Of a stretch of 64,000 nt of DNA, positions 52,028-61,173 are shown piece by piece; the stretch's first letter is position 1, and each line of letters opens with the position of its first letter. Under the pieces are notes generated by a model. The model did no database searches and had not been told where the DNA came from. It saw nothing but the letters and a program-made list of their open reading frames with translations. Source of the DNA: JBBDWJ01 sp963824095 (GTDB taxonomy: Bacteria; Acidobacteriota; Terriglobia; Bryobacterales; UBA6623); assembly GCA_963824095.1 (NCBI GenBank), contig CAWGNS010000007.1, forward strand, positions 124,001 through 188,000, written 5' to 3'. The position numbers were made by a program, and so were the translations under genes.

Positions 52028-54628
52028 CTACTCCTGAGTTGTCATGATGCGTACCGGGCCAATCAAGCCGGAGGGAATCATCTCCCGATCGAACTTCAAA
52101 TACATGCCGATGTAGGAATTGGTGAACCATCCCCGACCTTCGATTTCGCGATAGCGCGCCTCGTCCGCGGCCAGTTCGTTGGCTCGCGTATTGGTCACTT
52201 CCACTTCCAAATGATTCACGCCGACGCGGGCATAGCGGGAAATGTCCCAGCGAAAGGGGCGCCACGCGATGGGACCCAGGTCGTGCCCGTTCAGTCGAAC
52301 GCGGGCCGAGTACTTCACTTCGCCCAGGTCGATGGCCAAATTGCTCGACACCGAGGCCAGCTCGAAGTCCTTACGATAGACGCCGGTCCCCCAGAAGGCC
52401 TCATGCCCAAGGCCGGACCACCGACGTAAGGGCGTCGTGAGTGTGTCCGGTCCCAAACGCAGCTCCCAGTCGCCGTCCAGGGTCGTCAAAGGCTCCGCCG
52501 GCGCGGACTCGGTCCGGCGCGCAACGCTGCGCCCCGACAACACCACCAATCGAGTTCCAAACGGTTCGAAGGTGAGCGAGGTTCCCAGCGGCTCGCGGAC
52601 GCCTGTCAGGGGATCCCAGATTTCGGGGTCGCCCTTTCCCTGGAAGCTCGCCGTCAGGGTCAGGCTCGCTTCGCTTTCGTTGAACAGAAAATACACATCG
52701 GCATCTTTGAGCTTACGGTGCAGATAGCTGACGGAAGGAGCCGCCGGAGTCAGCTTCAAGTCCGGCTCGGGCAATTGCGAGATGGCCGACGCCAAATCCA
52801 TGGCCCGCCCTTTCATGGCCGGCGCCGAGGCATCCAGAAAGGTGCGGCCCGGCGCCAGGGAAGGAAGCTTTCCCAAGAAGATCACTTTGCCGCCCACTCG
52901 CTCCAGTTTCTCGAGCGTGGCAAGGGCGCCCTCCGAGAGCGCGGTGACCGCAGGTACAATTACGGCGCGATACCCCTGGCCGCTGCGATTCCATAGCGCG
53001 CCATCTCGCACCGCAGCGGGTTCCCGCAGGTTGTCTTCGTCGATGAAATCGAAATCGCGCTGGCCCTGGATCAGTGCAGCGGCGAGGGAGAGCGCCGATT
53101 TGTCGGCATCGAAATCGCCCATCCAGCCGCTGGTGGTGGGATAGTAGACGGCGATCTGAGCGGCCGGCCGCCCCACCGACAGCAGATACGACAAACGATT
53201 GGTGTACGTCGCCAGCAGGGGAAACTGAGCCCATTGCGTGCTCCCCGCCCAGTTCGGAGGATGGAAATACTGCCGGAATTCGGCATTGGAGGAAAGGTAC
53301 TCCATCGTCTGAAAGTGGTTCACGCCGCGCGCCATTTGATAGTCGATCACCCACTTCGCCTGCTCGAGAGAGAGCCCCTGGCCATAGACGGCGAACGATT
53401 CGGTGAAGGCGCGCGGCCGGCCGCGCAGGTGGGCCGACGACGATGCCAGCTTGGGATAGTCGGCGCGGGTGCCAGGCCAGATCTGACGCCAGATGGCGTC
53501 CACTCCGGGAGTCTGCACGGTGCGGTTCACTTTGAAATAGTCGCCGTCCAAGCCGATCAGCGACTTCAGGTCTTCCTCGCCGCACAGATGCACGATGTAA
53601 TCGAGTCCGTTGCGTTCGCACCAGTCGGTCTGGGGCTTGAAGAAGTTCTCGCTGTAAAGGTCGGTCCAGACATCCCAATAGTCCGCGCGCACGCGGCGCG
53701 CCGTGCTGCTCGAGTCGCGCGCAAGGAGACCGGCGAGGTACGGCCGCAGGTCATAGCCTTTGCGCCGCTCAAATTCATCCATCAAGGCGGCGGTCCAGGG
53801 CATGCCGGCCACCGATGGCTCATCACCCATGAAGCCCAGCACGGTCTTACCGAATTCGTCGCCGATCGCTTTCTTATATTCCTCATGGACGTAGCGCAGA
53901 AAGATCCCGGTGGCCTTGGGATCAAGCGGATCGAGAAACGAATAGGTAGAGTCCTTCTTGAAGCCGGGGTTGTTGACGTAGCGCGTCGGTGAAGTACGGA
54001 ACTCGTGCCGGACCACGGTCACGGTCCACTCGCCGGCGGGCGCCGTCCATTGAAATTTGCCTTCGGCTCCAGGCAGCAACAGGCTACGGCCGCTGACCTT
54101 GTCGGTGGCGATCACCGCGAGCGTAGCGGGGGGAAGTTCGCGCGCGATCGTCGTTCCCGACGCGACGGATTCGGGTGGCGCCGCCGCCAACACCTGCATT
54201 CGCGACTCCGGATAGCTCTTGGAGATGATGCCCCCGACGAACCCGCTGGGGTAGCTGCCTTCGTCCATCAGCCAGACTCGCATATCGAGCCGGCGCGCCT
54301 CTTTCACCGCAAAGTGAACCCGCTCGAACCACTCCGGCGACAGATACTGGATGCCCAGGCCGTAGTACGCCCACAACATGACCGAGTGGATCTGATGGTC
54401 GTGCATGTCCCGGAGATCGTGGGTAATCTCCTCCTCGGTCATGGAACTGTTCCAGAACCACCACATCACCAGCCCATATTCGGGCGGAGGAGTTTGGAAG
54501 TTCCGAAAAGCTTCCTCACCGGTAGCGTCCACGAGGTGCCGCCAGGGTCTGGGCTGCTGCGCAAAAACGGCCAGACCCAAGGCGGACAAGAGAAGCAAAC
54601 AAATCGTGCGCCGCATGATGGCGATCAT
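52028..54628 (-). CDS. GH106-like alpha-L-rhamnosidase family protein, Sec-exported
   Basis: 866 residues with a Sec signal peptide (MRRTICLLLLSALGLAVFAQ from the fifth residue, the likely true start). GH106-type segments: YGLVMWWFWNSSMTEEEITH, RLDMRVWLMDEGSYPSGFVG, VLGFMGDEPSVAGMPWTAAL, GLDYIVHLCGEEDLKSLIGL, AFTESFAVYGQGLSLEQAKW, then YQMARGVNHFQTMEYL, and a C-terminal galactose-binding-like jelly-roll (NLAIDLGEVKYSARVRLNGH). Same subfamily as 46609-49251. Starts 15 bp after the receptor gene's stop, so it is cotranscribed with it. Confidence 0.8.
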   Translation of the reverse strand: MIAIMRRTICLLLLSALGLAVFAQQPRPWRHLVDATGEEAFRNFQTPPPEYGLVMWWFWNSSMTEEEITHDLRDMHDHQIHSVMLWAYYGLGIQYLSPEWFERVHFAVKEARRLDMRVWLMDEGSYPSGFVGGIISKSYPESRMQVLAAAPPESVASGTTIARELPPATLAVIATDKVSGRSLLLPGAEGKFQWTAPAGEWTVTVVRHEFRTSPTRYVNNPGFKKDSTYSFLDPLDPKATGIFLRYVHEEYKKAIGDEFGKTVLGFMGDEPSVAGMPWTAALMDEFERRKGYDLRPYLAGLLARDSSSTARRVRADYWDVWTDLYSENFFKPQTDWCERNGLDYIVHLCGEEDLKSLIGLDGDYFKVNRTVQTPGVDAIWRQIWPGTRADYPKLASSSAHLRGRPRAFTESFAVYGQGLSLEQAKWVIDYQMARGVNHFQTMEYLSSNAEFRQYFHPPNWAGSTQWAQFPLLATYTNRLSYLLSVGRPAAQIAVYYPTTSGWMGDFDADKSALSLAAALIQGQRDFDFIDEDNLREPAAVRDGALWNRSGQGYRAVIVPAVTALSEGALATLEKLERVGGKVIFLGKLPSLAPGRTFLDASAPAMKGRAMDLASAISQLPEPDLKLTPAAPSVSYLHRKLKDADVYFLFNESEASLTLTASFQGKGDPEIWDPLTGVREPLGTSLTFEPFGTRLVVLSGRSVARRTESAPAEPLTTLDGDWELRLGPDTLTTPLRRWSGLGHEAFWGTGVYRKDFELASVSSNLAIDLGEVKYSARVRLNGHDLGPIAWRPFRWDISRYARVGVNHLEVEVTNTRANELAADEARYREIEGRGWFTNSYIGMYLKFDREMIPSGLIGPVRIMTTQE

Positions 54629-54643
54629 ACCGGGTTGCGGCCG

Positions 54644-57600
54644 CTAGAACTGGTACTTGATGCCGAATTGAATCACCCTGGGCAGAATGTAGGTGCCGGT
54701 TACCCGCCCGAAGGCGCTGCTCGTGGGCGAGGTATTCGGCGGTGCGAAGCCCGTGGCATGATTCAGCGCATTCAGGAACTCGGCGCGGAACTGCAACTGG
54801 TGGCCTTCAAAGATCTTGGTGTTCTTCAGCAAGGATATATCCCAGGTATTAATGGAGCCGGCACGAATGCCATTAAAGCGCAGGGGGAAGGTGCGAAGGT
54901 TGGAATCCAGTTGCTGCGCCGCCACTCGGTTGAAGCCCGCATCGGTGTTGAACCAGTGGTCCACGGTCCGGTCACTGGAAGAAAGTGGGATGCTCTTGAT
55001 ATCCCCCGTAAACAGGACGTTGCCGAAATTCAAGGCTTCGCCGGAGGTGGCCATCCAGACCGCGCCTACCTGCCAGCCGCCGACGGCGGCATCCGCCACA
55101 CGTCCCAGGCTCTGGCCGAACCTGCGCCCGTGGCCGAAGGGCAGTTCAAAGATGCCGCTGAAAGTAAGGTGATGCGGGCGGTCATTGGACTGGATCACGC
55201 GATAGGGAGTGGCGTCACCCGCGTTGAGGTATTCGGTAGCTCCCATGGACTTGGACCAGGTATACCCAACCAGCGTCGTGAACCCGCCGCGGAAACGCCG
55301 CTCCGCCCGCACCTGCAACGCGTTATACCACGCATACCCCTGGTAGTCACGCACCACGACACTGGTGAACTGCGGGAAAGGCCTCAGTAGCTGGCTCCTG
55401 GCGACGGTGCCGCTGTTCAGCCCGGTGCCCGGAAGCAACCCGGCGAGAGGATTGACGATGTTGCCGGTAAGGAAGTCGATGGTGCCTTGATCGCGCGTCG
55501 ACGAGGTGCTCAGATACACATTCGGGATCGCGTTCAGATCGTGATCGGCCTGCAGTTTGACGGATTTGCTGCCAACATACCCGATCTCCAGCATGAGTTG
55601 ACCGGGCAATTGCATCTGCTGGTTGAGGCTATATCGCATCGTATATGGGGTACGCGCGATCGGGTTATAGAACAAGATCCCACGTCCGAGGAAGGTGGCC
55701 GCGCCCAGGGATGCGCCCGGGGCCGCCAGGACGCCGTTCGGGAACGGGTCCGCCAAGGTCGCGATAAAGCTCTGTCCATTATCGAGAGTTGGCACGATGT
55801 CTGTGGCCTGATTGAAACCGGTCTGAATGGCCCGGTTCTGCGCGGGCTGGCCAATCTGAATCGGGAAAATTCCAAAACCGCCGCGCAATACGTGTGTCGG
55901 GGTTATCTGATACGCGAAGCCCACGCGCGGAGAGAAGTTGTGGAGCGAGCGGTCCCAGAACAGCCGTGGCTGTCCTCCAACTCCGGCAAACAACAAACCA
56001 CCACGCACCTGAAACTGGCTGGCGGGTAGGGCCGCGTCGGGGTTCGCCGAGTAATTTGCTTCGGCGGCGCTTGCAATCGCCTGGGTAGCGTTGGGATCGA
56101 AACCGCGAACGGCGCGGTTGAAGCGCTCGGTGACGGGCCCTTCATAGTCCCAGCGCACGCCCAGGTCCAGCGAAAGCTTGGGAGTCACCCTCCAGTTGTC
56201 ATGCACATAGAAGGCCCAATAGGTGGACTGAATCGCCTGGCTATCATTACGGTCAATAGTGCCGCCGGTGGGCTGCCCGAGTAGTAGTGCGGCCAGACCC
56301 TGGCCGACGCCTCCGGGAGAACTCGACGAGTTGTCGAACGGGCCGCGCGTGAAATCCGTGGCGAAGGTAAAGCGTCCGCCCGCATTTCCATACGAGAACA
56401 CATTGTCGCGGTAGGAGCGCAGATCCGCGCCAAACTTCACGATGTGCGCGCCGCTTTGGTGAGTAAAGCTGGCGATCAAGGTATGCACATCGTTATTGAG
56501 CACGTCGCTCGACTCAAACCCGATGGCGTTCAATCCGGATACATCCACGCGCGGGAACATTTGGGCAATCGGGTTTAGCTCGCTGACCACATTCGCGCTG
56601 AAGCCCAGGTCGGCGGCATCGAAGCCCAGGCGCCGGGGGAAGTGGCCGCCGGCGAAACGGGTGTACCCATAGCGGAGATTCATCACCGTCCGCGGACTGA
56701 ACATGTACACGTCATCCAGCATGACCTGCCGCGTCTTGCCCAGATAGTTATTTGCCGTGGCAACGTCTTCCCAGTAGTTGCGGTAGGGGCCGTCGATTTT
56801 GCGGCTGAACGAGCCGCGGCCAAAGATCCGGTGCTTGTCGCTGATGATGTGATCGAAACGCGCGATGTGGTTGAAGTACTTTACCGGTTCCGGCCGGGTC
56901 TGCGAGCTGTAGTTATTGGTGCCGTCAGCAAGTCCGGCAACGTTCGGATCCGGGTAGTGCGTCAGGATGCTATTGGCGATCGGAGAGATCCGCGAGGCCG
57001 GGATGATGTTGCCGGGAAACGGCTGCACCGCGAAGCGCCCCCCGCCGGCGGCGCTAATGGTGGCCGGATCGTAGATCTGATACTGCGGTCCCAGGCCAAG
57101 CGGTGACGAAAAATCGCCGGTACGCTGTTGCGTATCCGGCACCGATGTGGTGATGGCTTGCAGATTGTCGTTGTGTAAGCCTTCATAGCCGTACGTAAAG
57201 AAGGTTCGATCCTTGCCGTTATACAACTTCGGAATCATCACCGGGCCGAGAAAACTGCCGCCCCAGCGGTTGTACGTAAAGGCGCCCTTGGACTGTCCGG
57301 CGCGATTGGCAAAGAAGGAGTTCGCGTTCCAATTGGGATTGCGATGAAACAGATAGGCGGTGCCGTGGAATTGGTTCGTTCCCGACTTCAGGCTGACGTT
57401 GATGACCGCTCCGGAGGTGTGGCCGACGCTGGCATCATACGCGGTCTCAATCTTGAACTCTCCGACGATGTCGGCCGGTGGCGACATCGCCATGCCCACT
57501 CCCCGGTCCGCGTTGGAAGACTGCGTATTCGGCACGCCGTCTACCGTGAAGTCCGTGCTGCCGCTGGGTGCGCCATTGATGTTGACTAGGGTCGAGGTGG

Positions 57601-58132
57601 CGTTGAGGTTGGTCGGCTCCTGCTGGCTGAGACCGCCGGGGTAGACGTTGACCACACCGGGCGTCAGATAAATCAGGGAGTAAGGACTGCCGTGAGCGAT
57701 AGGCAATTCACTGAACCGCCGCGAGTCGATCACCTGGCCGAGATTCGCGCTGGCAGCTTCCAGTAGCGGCGTCTCGGCGGTGACACGGATCTCCTCGGTG
57801 ACGGCGCCCAGCTCCAGGCTGAGATCCAGCCGCATGCGGTCGTGGATGCGGAGTTCAATATCTTCGCGCCGAAGAGTCTTGAAGCCGGGAGCGGCCGCGG
57901 TTACGGTGTAAACTCCAGGCACCAGAAACAGCAGATCGAAATTGCCTTCGGAATCGGTTTCCGTGGCAACTGTTGCATTGGTGGCGACGTGGGTAGCCGT
58001 AACGTTCGCCTGGGCGATGGCTGCCCCGCTTGGATCCAGGACGCGGCCGGTAATGCTCCCACGGGTTTCCTGCGCCTGGGCGGAAAACGCCAACAGGACC
58101 AGAATGCTAAGAGCGGCTAGAATCTGTCTCAT
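54644..58132 (-). CDS. TonB-dependent receptor, Oar-like, first gene of the rhamnoside operon
   Basis: 1162 residues from the Met at 58132 (MRQILAALSILVLLAFSAQA, Sec signal). CarboxypepD_reg-like domain about 25-110 (GSITGRVLDPSGAAIAQANV ... YTVTAAAPGFKTLRREDIEL), plug about 115-260 and an outer-membrane barrel ending GRVTGTYILPRVIQFGIKYQ then F. Imports large oligosaccharides using the proton-motive force via TonB/ExbBD (not in window). No SusD partner. A strong promoter and two dyads lie upstream. The three GH106-like genes and lactonase follow without a visible terminator. Confidence 0.9.
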   Translation of the reverse strand: MRQILAALSILVLLAFSAQAQETRGSITGRVLDPSGAAIAQANVTATHVATNATVATETDSEGNFDLLFLVPGVYTVTAAAPGFKTLRREDIELRIHDRMRLDLSLELGAVTEEIRVTAETPLLEAASANLGQVIDSRRFSELPIAHGSPYSLIYLTPGVVNVYPGGLSQQEPTNLNATSTLVNINGAPSGSTDFTVDGVPNTQSSNADRGVGMAMSPPADIVGEFKIETAYDASVGHTSGAVINVSLKSGTNQFHGTAYLFHRNPNWNANSFFANRAGQSKGAFTYNRWGGSFLGPVMIPKLYNGKDRTFFTYGYEGLHNDNLQAITTSVPDTQQRTGDFSSPLGLGPQYQIYDPATISAAGGGRFAVQPFPGNIIPASRISPIANSILTHYPDPNVAGLADGTNNYSSQTRPEPVKYFNHIARFDHIISDKHRIFGRGSFSRKIDGPYRNYWEDVATANNYLGKTRQVMLDDVYMFSPRTVMNLRYGYTRFAGGHFPRRLGFDAADLGFSANVVSELNPIAQMFPRVDVSGLNAIGFESSDVLNNDVHTLIASFTHQSGAHIVKFGADLRSYRDNVFSYGNAGGRFTFATDFTRGPFDNSSSSPGGVGQGLAALLLGQPTGGTIDRNDSQAIQSTYWAFYVHDNWRVTPKLSLDLGVRWDYEGPVTERFNRAVRGFDPNATQAIASAAEANYSANPDAALPASQFQVRGGLLFAGVGGQPRLFWDRSLHNFSPRVGFAYQITPTHVLRGGFGIFPIQIGQPAQNRAIQTGFNQATDIVPTLDNGQSFIATLADPFPNGVLAAPGASLGAATFLGRGILFYNPIARTPYTMRYSLNQQMQLPGQLMLEIGYVGSKSVKLQADHDLNAIPNVYLSTSSTRDQGTIDFLTGNIVNPLAGLLPGTGLNSGTVARSQLLRPFPQFTSVVVRDYQGYAWYNALQVRAERRFRGGFTTLVGYTWSKSMGATEYLNAGDATPYRVIQSNDRPHHLTFSGIFELPFGHGRRFGQSLGRVADAAVGGWQVGAVWMATSGEALNFGNVLFTGDIKSIPLSSSDRTVDHWFNTDAGFNRVAAQQLDSNLRTFPLRFNGIRAGSINTWDISLLKNTKIFEGHQLQFRAEFLNALNHATGFAPPNTSPTSSAFGRVTGTYILPRVIQFGIKYQF

Positions 58133-58210
58133 AGAATTTGCCTCCAGGCTCACGAACGGCGGCGGCGAAAGGGATCTCACAGCTCCCCTGATTTCTCAGC
58201 AGATTGCGTA

Positions 58211-58230
58211 TATCTCAACCAGTTGATATA
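58211..58230. promoter_or_regulatory. Dyad just after the receptor operon -10 box
   Basis: On the minus strand TATATCAAC-TG-GTTGAGATA, 8 of 9 positions symmetrical, immediately downstream of the predicted -10. Its CAAC/GTTG arms resemble the half-site of the 17-bp motif, in the opposite order. A protein bound here would block transcription initiation. Confidence 0.4.
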
Positions 58231-58259
58231 GATATAGCCTAATTGACATGGGTTGTCAA
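58231..58259 (-). promoter_or_regulatory. Sigma-70-type promoter of the receptor/GH106 operon
   Basis: Read on the minus strand: TTGACA at 58259-58254, 17-bp spacer, TATATC at 58236-58231. Both boxes are near consensus, in an AT-rich island within a GC-rich genome, about 98 bp upstream of the receptor start at 58132. Confidence 0.6.
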
Positions 58260-58353
58260 CGCCAAAACGTCGCTACGCGGTGGCTTGATTTCTGAGCGTC
58301 TAGCGTAGCCGGGAAACCGGCACGTTGGCGAAGGGCATTGACGCCTGGATGGA

Positions 58354-58370
58354 GTTGTGCGTTGTACAAC
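58354..58370. promoter_or_regulatory. Candidate operator 1 (receptor operon)
   Basis: GTTGTGC-GTT-GTACAAC, 17 bp, 6 of 7 positions symmetrical. It shares 13 of 17 positions with the copy at 62634-62650. It lies between the regulator gene and the receptor promoter, about 95 bp upstream of the -35 box. Confidence 0.5.
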
Positions 58371-58505
58371 CGCGGCCGCGGGCCGTGTGTGAGAGTGTAT
58401 CCCCGGCCTTTGCCGCCCCCAGGGACTCCGCAAGCCACGAGAATTTAGAGCGAACCGACACGGCTCGGCTGCTATCTGTTGCGCAGAGCCCAACGAATAG
58501 CAGCT

Positions 58506-59672
58506 CTACAGCGGATACCGCATCAGGTCGTCGTTCGGGTAGAAACGGCCTACGTTGGCGGACGTGATCAGAGTATGGTTGACGAATACTGCGGGAGGCA
58601 CGCGCTTCTTCGTCAAGATGTCGAGCGCCAGGCGGGTGAGGTGCTCCCCGTATTTTTCCGGAAAGTAACCCACCGAACCGATGAGGCGTGTGGCCGGTCT
58701 CCTGAGTTCGGCGCGCGCTTCGGGCGCTGCGTTCTGCCCCATGACGACGCACTGGCTGGAGCGGCCCGCCTCTTCAAACGCTCGCAGCGCCCCCAACGCG
58801 GAGGTGTCGTCGATGGCTCCCACCAGAATCCGCTGCGAGGCGCTGAAGCACAGATGATTCCGGACCACGGCGATGGAGCGCCCCATGTCGCTGTCGCCGT
58901 CGAGTTCCACGACCGGGCAAGCCCTCAGTTTGGGGAGTACTTCGATGATCCCCGCCAGCGTGCCTTGTAGACGCGAGCGGGGCAGCGGACCGGCGCGATT
59001 CTGCTGCACCAGGATGATCTCGTCCGCCGACCCATCCCAGTGCCGCTGCGCCCACTTTGCCAGGTGCCGGCCACCCATCAGGCCGGCTTCGTAATTGTTC
59101 GCCCCGAAATAGGTCGCGCCCGGATGAGGGATTTCGACAGCGATCAGAGGAATACCGGCAGCCACGCACTTGGCCGCCACGATGGGTGCGACGCCATAGT
59201 CGGTCTGATACTCGATGATCAGATCCACCTGCTGCTGCACCAACTGCTTGATCACCCGCACCGCCACCTTGGGGCTGTAGCGGTTGTCTAGAACCACGAG
59301 TTCGACGTTCTCCCGATCGGCGGCCCGGTTGAGGCTTTCCATGACTTCGTAATCGAACAGGGAGGTGTCGCCGCCGGAGGCATACCCAATCCGGTAGCGC
59401 CTGGTCCGGCCCAACCGGACCAGGCAACGGTACTGGTTGGCGTCCACCCTCTGAATGAAGCGGCATTTATCGAGGGTATAGAGCAGCCGGAACGCCGTGC
59501 CCTTGTCGAATCCGGTGCGGGCCACGACATCACTCAGCCGCAGCGTCTCGCCCGTGTCGCGGAAGGCCCCCAGAATTTCCGAGGCGTGAACGATGGACTT
59601 GACCGTGTAGCGTTGGTCGCGCGAGCGCTTCGGGGCCGGGGGGCGAGAGGGGCGTTCCATGGGAATACCCAT
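58506..59672 (-). CDS. Regulator fusing an IclR-type HTH to a LacI-like sugar-binding domain
   Basis: 388 residues. Residues about 20-80 (YTVKSIVHASEILGAFRDTG, ETLRLSDVVARTGFDKGTAF, RLLYTLDKCRFIQR) are an IclR winged helix. Residues about 95-385 are a periplasmic-binding-protein-like sugar sensor of the Peripla_BP_4 / LacI type (IGYASGGDTSLFDYEVMESL, VDLIIEYQTDYGVAPIVAAK, AVEIPHPGATYFGANNYEAG, LVGAIDDTSALGALRAFEEA). No signal peptide, so it is cytoplasmic and would bind a free sugar. Divergent from the permease gene across 114 bp. Met 59660 (MERP) is an alternative start. Expected to control the adjacent glycan genes. Confidence 0.82.
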   Translation of the reverse strand: MGIPMERPSRPPAPKRSRDQRYTVKSIVHASEILGAFRDTGETLRLSDVVARTGFDKGTAFRLLYTLDKCRFIQRVDANQYRCLVRLGRTRRYRIGYASGGDTSLFDYEVMESLNRAADRENVELVVLDNRYSPKVAVRVIKQLVQQQVDLIIEYQTDYGVAPIVAAKCVAAGIPLIAVEIPHPGATYFGANNYEAGLMGGRHLAKWAQRHWDGSADEIILVQQNRAGPLPRSRLQGTLAGIIEVLPKLRACPVVELDGDSDMGRSIAVVRNHLCFSASQRILVGAIDDTSALGALRAFEEAGRSSQCVVMGQNAAPEARAELRRPATRLIGSVGYFPEKYGEHLTRLALDILTKKRVPPAVFVNHTLITSANVGRFYPNDDLMRYPL

Positions 59673-59686
59673 CTTCTCTCACAATC

Positions 59687-59703
59687 GTTGGGCTATGCGC
59701 AAC
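59687..59703. promoter_or_regulatory. Candidate operator 2 (regulator/permease divergent gap)
   Basis: GTTGGGC-TAT-GCGCAAC, 6 of 7 positions symmetrical, 15 of 17 identical to the copy at 62634-62650. It lies 15 bp from the regulator start and 83 bp from the permease start, so it could serve both directions. Confidence 0.55.
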
Positions 59704-59786
59704 ACCCAAGCGGCCCCGCAACGGGCATCCCAGAGGCAGTCCAGGCTCGGGTATTCTCAAGTCTCGAAACATTCTGCAGACCTGCC

Positions 59787-61160
59787 ATGAACCAGCTACC
59801 CCCGGAGCTTCCAGACCCGGCGGCCGTACCGCACTTGCGGCCCATGCTCCGGCTGCGGGATCTGATTTTCTATGGCATCGTCATCATCACGCCCATCGCT
59901 CCGGTGCCGATCTTCGGAGTGATGCAGCAACTCTCGCGCGGGCACGCCGTCACCACGGTTCTCTTGGCCGGCATCGCCATGATCCTCACGGCGTTCAGCT
60001 ATGGCCGCATGGCCACGCTTTATCCCTCCGTTGGTTCCGCCTATACATATGTTGGCCGCGGCCTCAACTCGCATCTTGGATTTCTCGCTGGCTGGGCCAT
60101 GCTCCTGGACTACCTGGTGTTGCCGGTGGTCGCTCTCATCCAGGCGGCGCTGGCGTTTGAGAGACTGATCCCCGGCGTGCCCTATGCCGCCTGGGTTGCG
60201 GTCTTCGCGCTGCTGCTCACAGCGGTAAACCTGCGCGGCATCCGCGCCACCGCCAACACCAACAGCGGCCTGCTGGCGATCATGTCCATCGTGATTGCGC
60301 TGTTCGTGATCCTGGCGATCCGATTTCTGCTCCAGACCGCTGGTGCGGGCGGCCTTTTCTCCACGCAACCGTTCTACACGCCCGGTTCGTTCGATGCCCA
60401 CGCAGTGGCCACGGCCACTTCGTTCGCGGCGCTCACCTATATTGGCTTTGACGGCGTCACCACCCTCGCCGAAGAGGTTGAGAACCCGCGGCGGAATATG
60501 ATGCTGGCCACTGTGGGCGTCTGCATCTTCACCACCCTATCGAGTTGCCTGCTCGTGTACCTGGCGCAGTTGATCTGGCCCGACTACCTCACCTTTCCGA
60601 GTCCCGACACCGCTTTCATGGATGTGACGCAACGTGTGGGTGGAACGCTTCTGTTTCAGGCAATGGGGCTGATTGTCGCGATTGCCAGCTTGGGCGGAGG
60701 CCTTTCCGGTCAGGTGGCGGCCGCGCGCGTGCTCTTCGCCATGGGCCGTGACAATGTGCTGCCGCGGCGGGTTTTCGGCTACCTTGCGCCCGCTTCGAAC
60801 AGCCCCACTGTGAACATCGCTTTGGTGGGGATTCTCGCCCTGTCGGGTTCGCTTTACCTGAACCTGGAGCACGCCGGCGAATTGCTCAACTTCGGAGCTT
60901 TTCTCGCTTTCATGGGCGTCAACCTCGCAGCCATCCGGGAGTACTATTTTCGACGCGCGACCGCGGGAGAGCGCCGGTTCCTGATCGATGCCTTGGCTCC
61001 CGGACTCGGCTTCCTGTTCTGCCTGGCGATCTGGCTGAACCTGCCCGCGCTTGCGAAGGCGGTGGGCGGCACGTGGTTTCTGGCCGGTCTGATTTACGAT
61101 GCCATCCGCACCCGCGGCTTTCGAACCCAGCCGGCGGCAATGGACTTCAAGGACGGCTAA
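59787..61160 (+). CDS. APC-family permease
   Basis: 457 residues from ATG 59787; the longer upstream frame is non-coding. Twelve-helix amino acid/polyamine/organocation transporter: LRLRDLIFYGIVIITPIAPV, the conserved YGRMATLYPSVGSAYTYVGR of helix 3, LTYIGFDGVTTLAEEVENPR of helix 6 and GLIVAIASLGGGLSGQVAAA. It imports a small amine, amino acid or possibly sugar acid; the family is not a classical sugar transporter. Convergent with the isomerase gene, 13 bp between stop codons. Confidence 0.88.
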   Translation: MNQLPPELPDPAAVPHLRPMLRLRDLIFYGIVIITPIAPVPIFGVMQQLSRGHAVTTVLLAGIAMILTAFSYGRMATLYPSVGSAYTYVGRGLNSHLGFLAGWAMLLDYLVLPVVALIQAALAFERLIPGVPYAAWVAVFALLLTAVNLRGIRATANTNSGLLAIMSIVIALFVILAIRFLLQTAGAGGLFSTQPFYTPGSFDAHAVATATSFAALTYIGFDGVTTLAEEVENPRRNMMLATVGVCIFTTLSSCLLVYLAQLIWPDYLTFPSPDTAFMDVTQRVGGTLLFQAMGLIVAIASLGGGLSGQVAAARVLFAMGRDNVLPRRVFGYLAPASNSPTVNIALVGILALSGSLYLNLEHAGELLNFGAFLAFMGVNLAAIREYYFRRATAGERRFLIDALAPGLGFLFCLAIWLNLPALAKAVGGTWFLAGLIYDAIRTRGFRTQPAAMDFKDG

Positions 61161-61173
61161 TCGCGGCCGTGTG

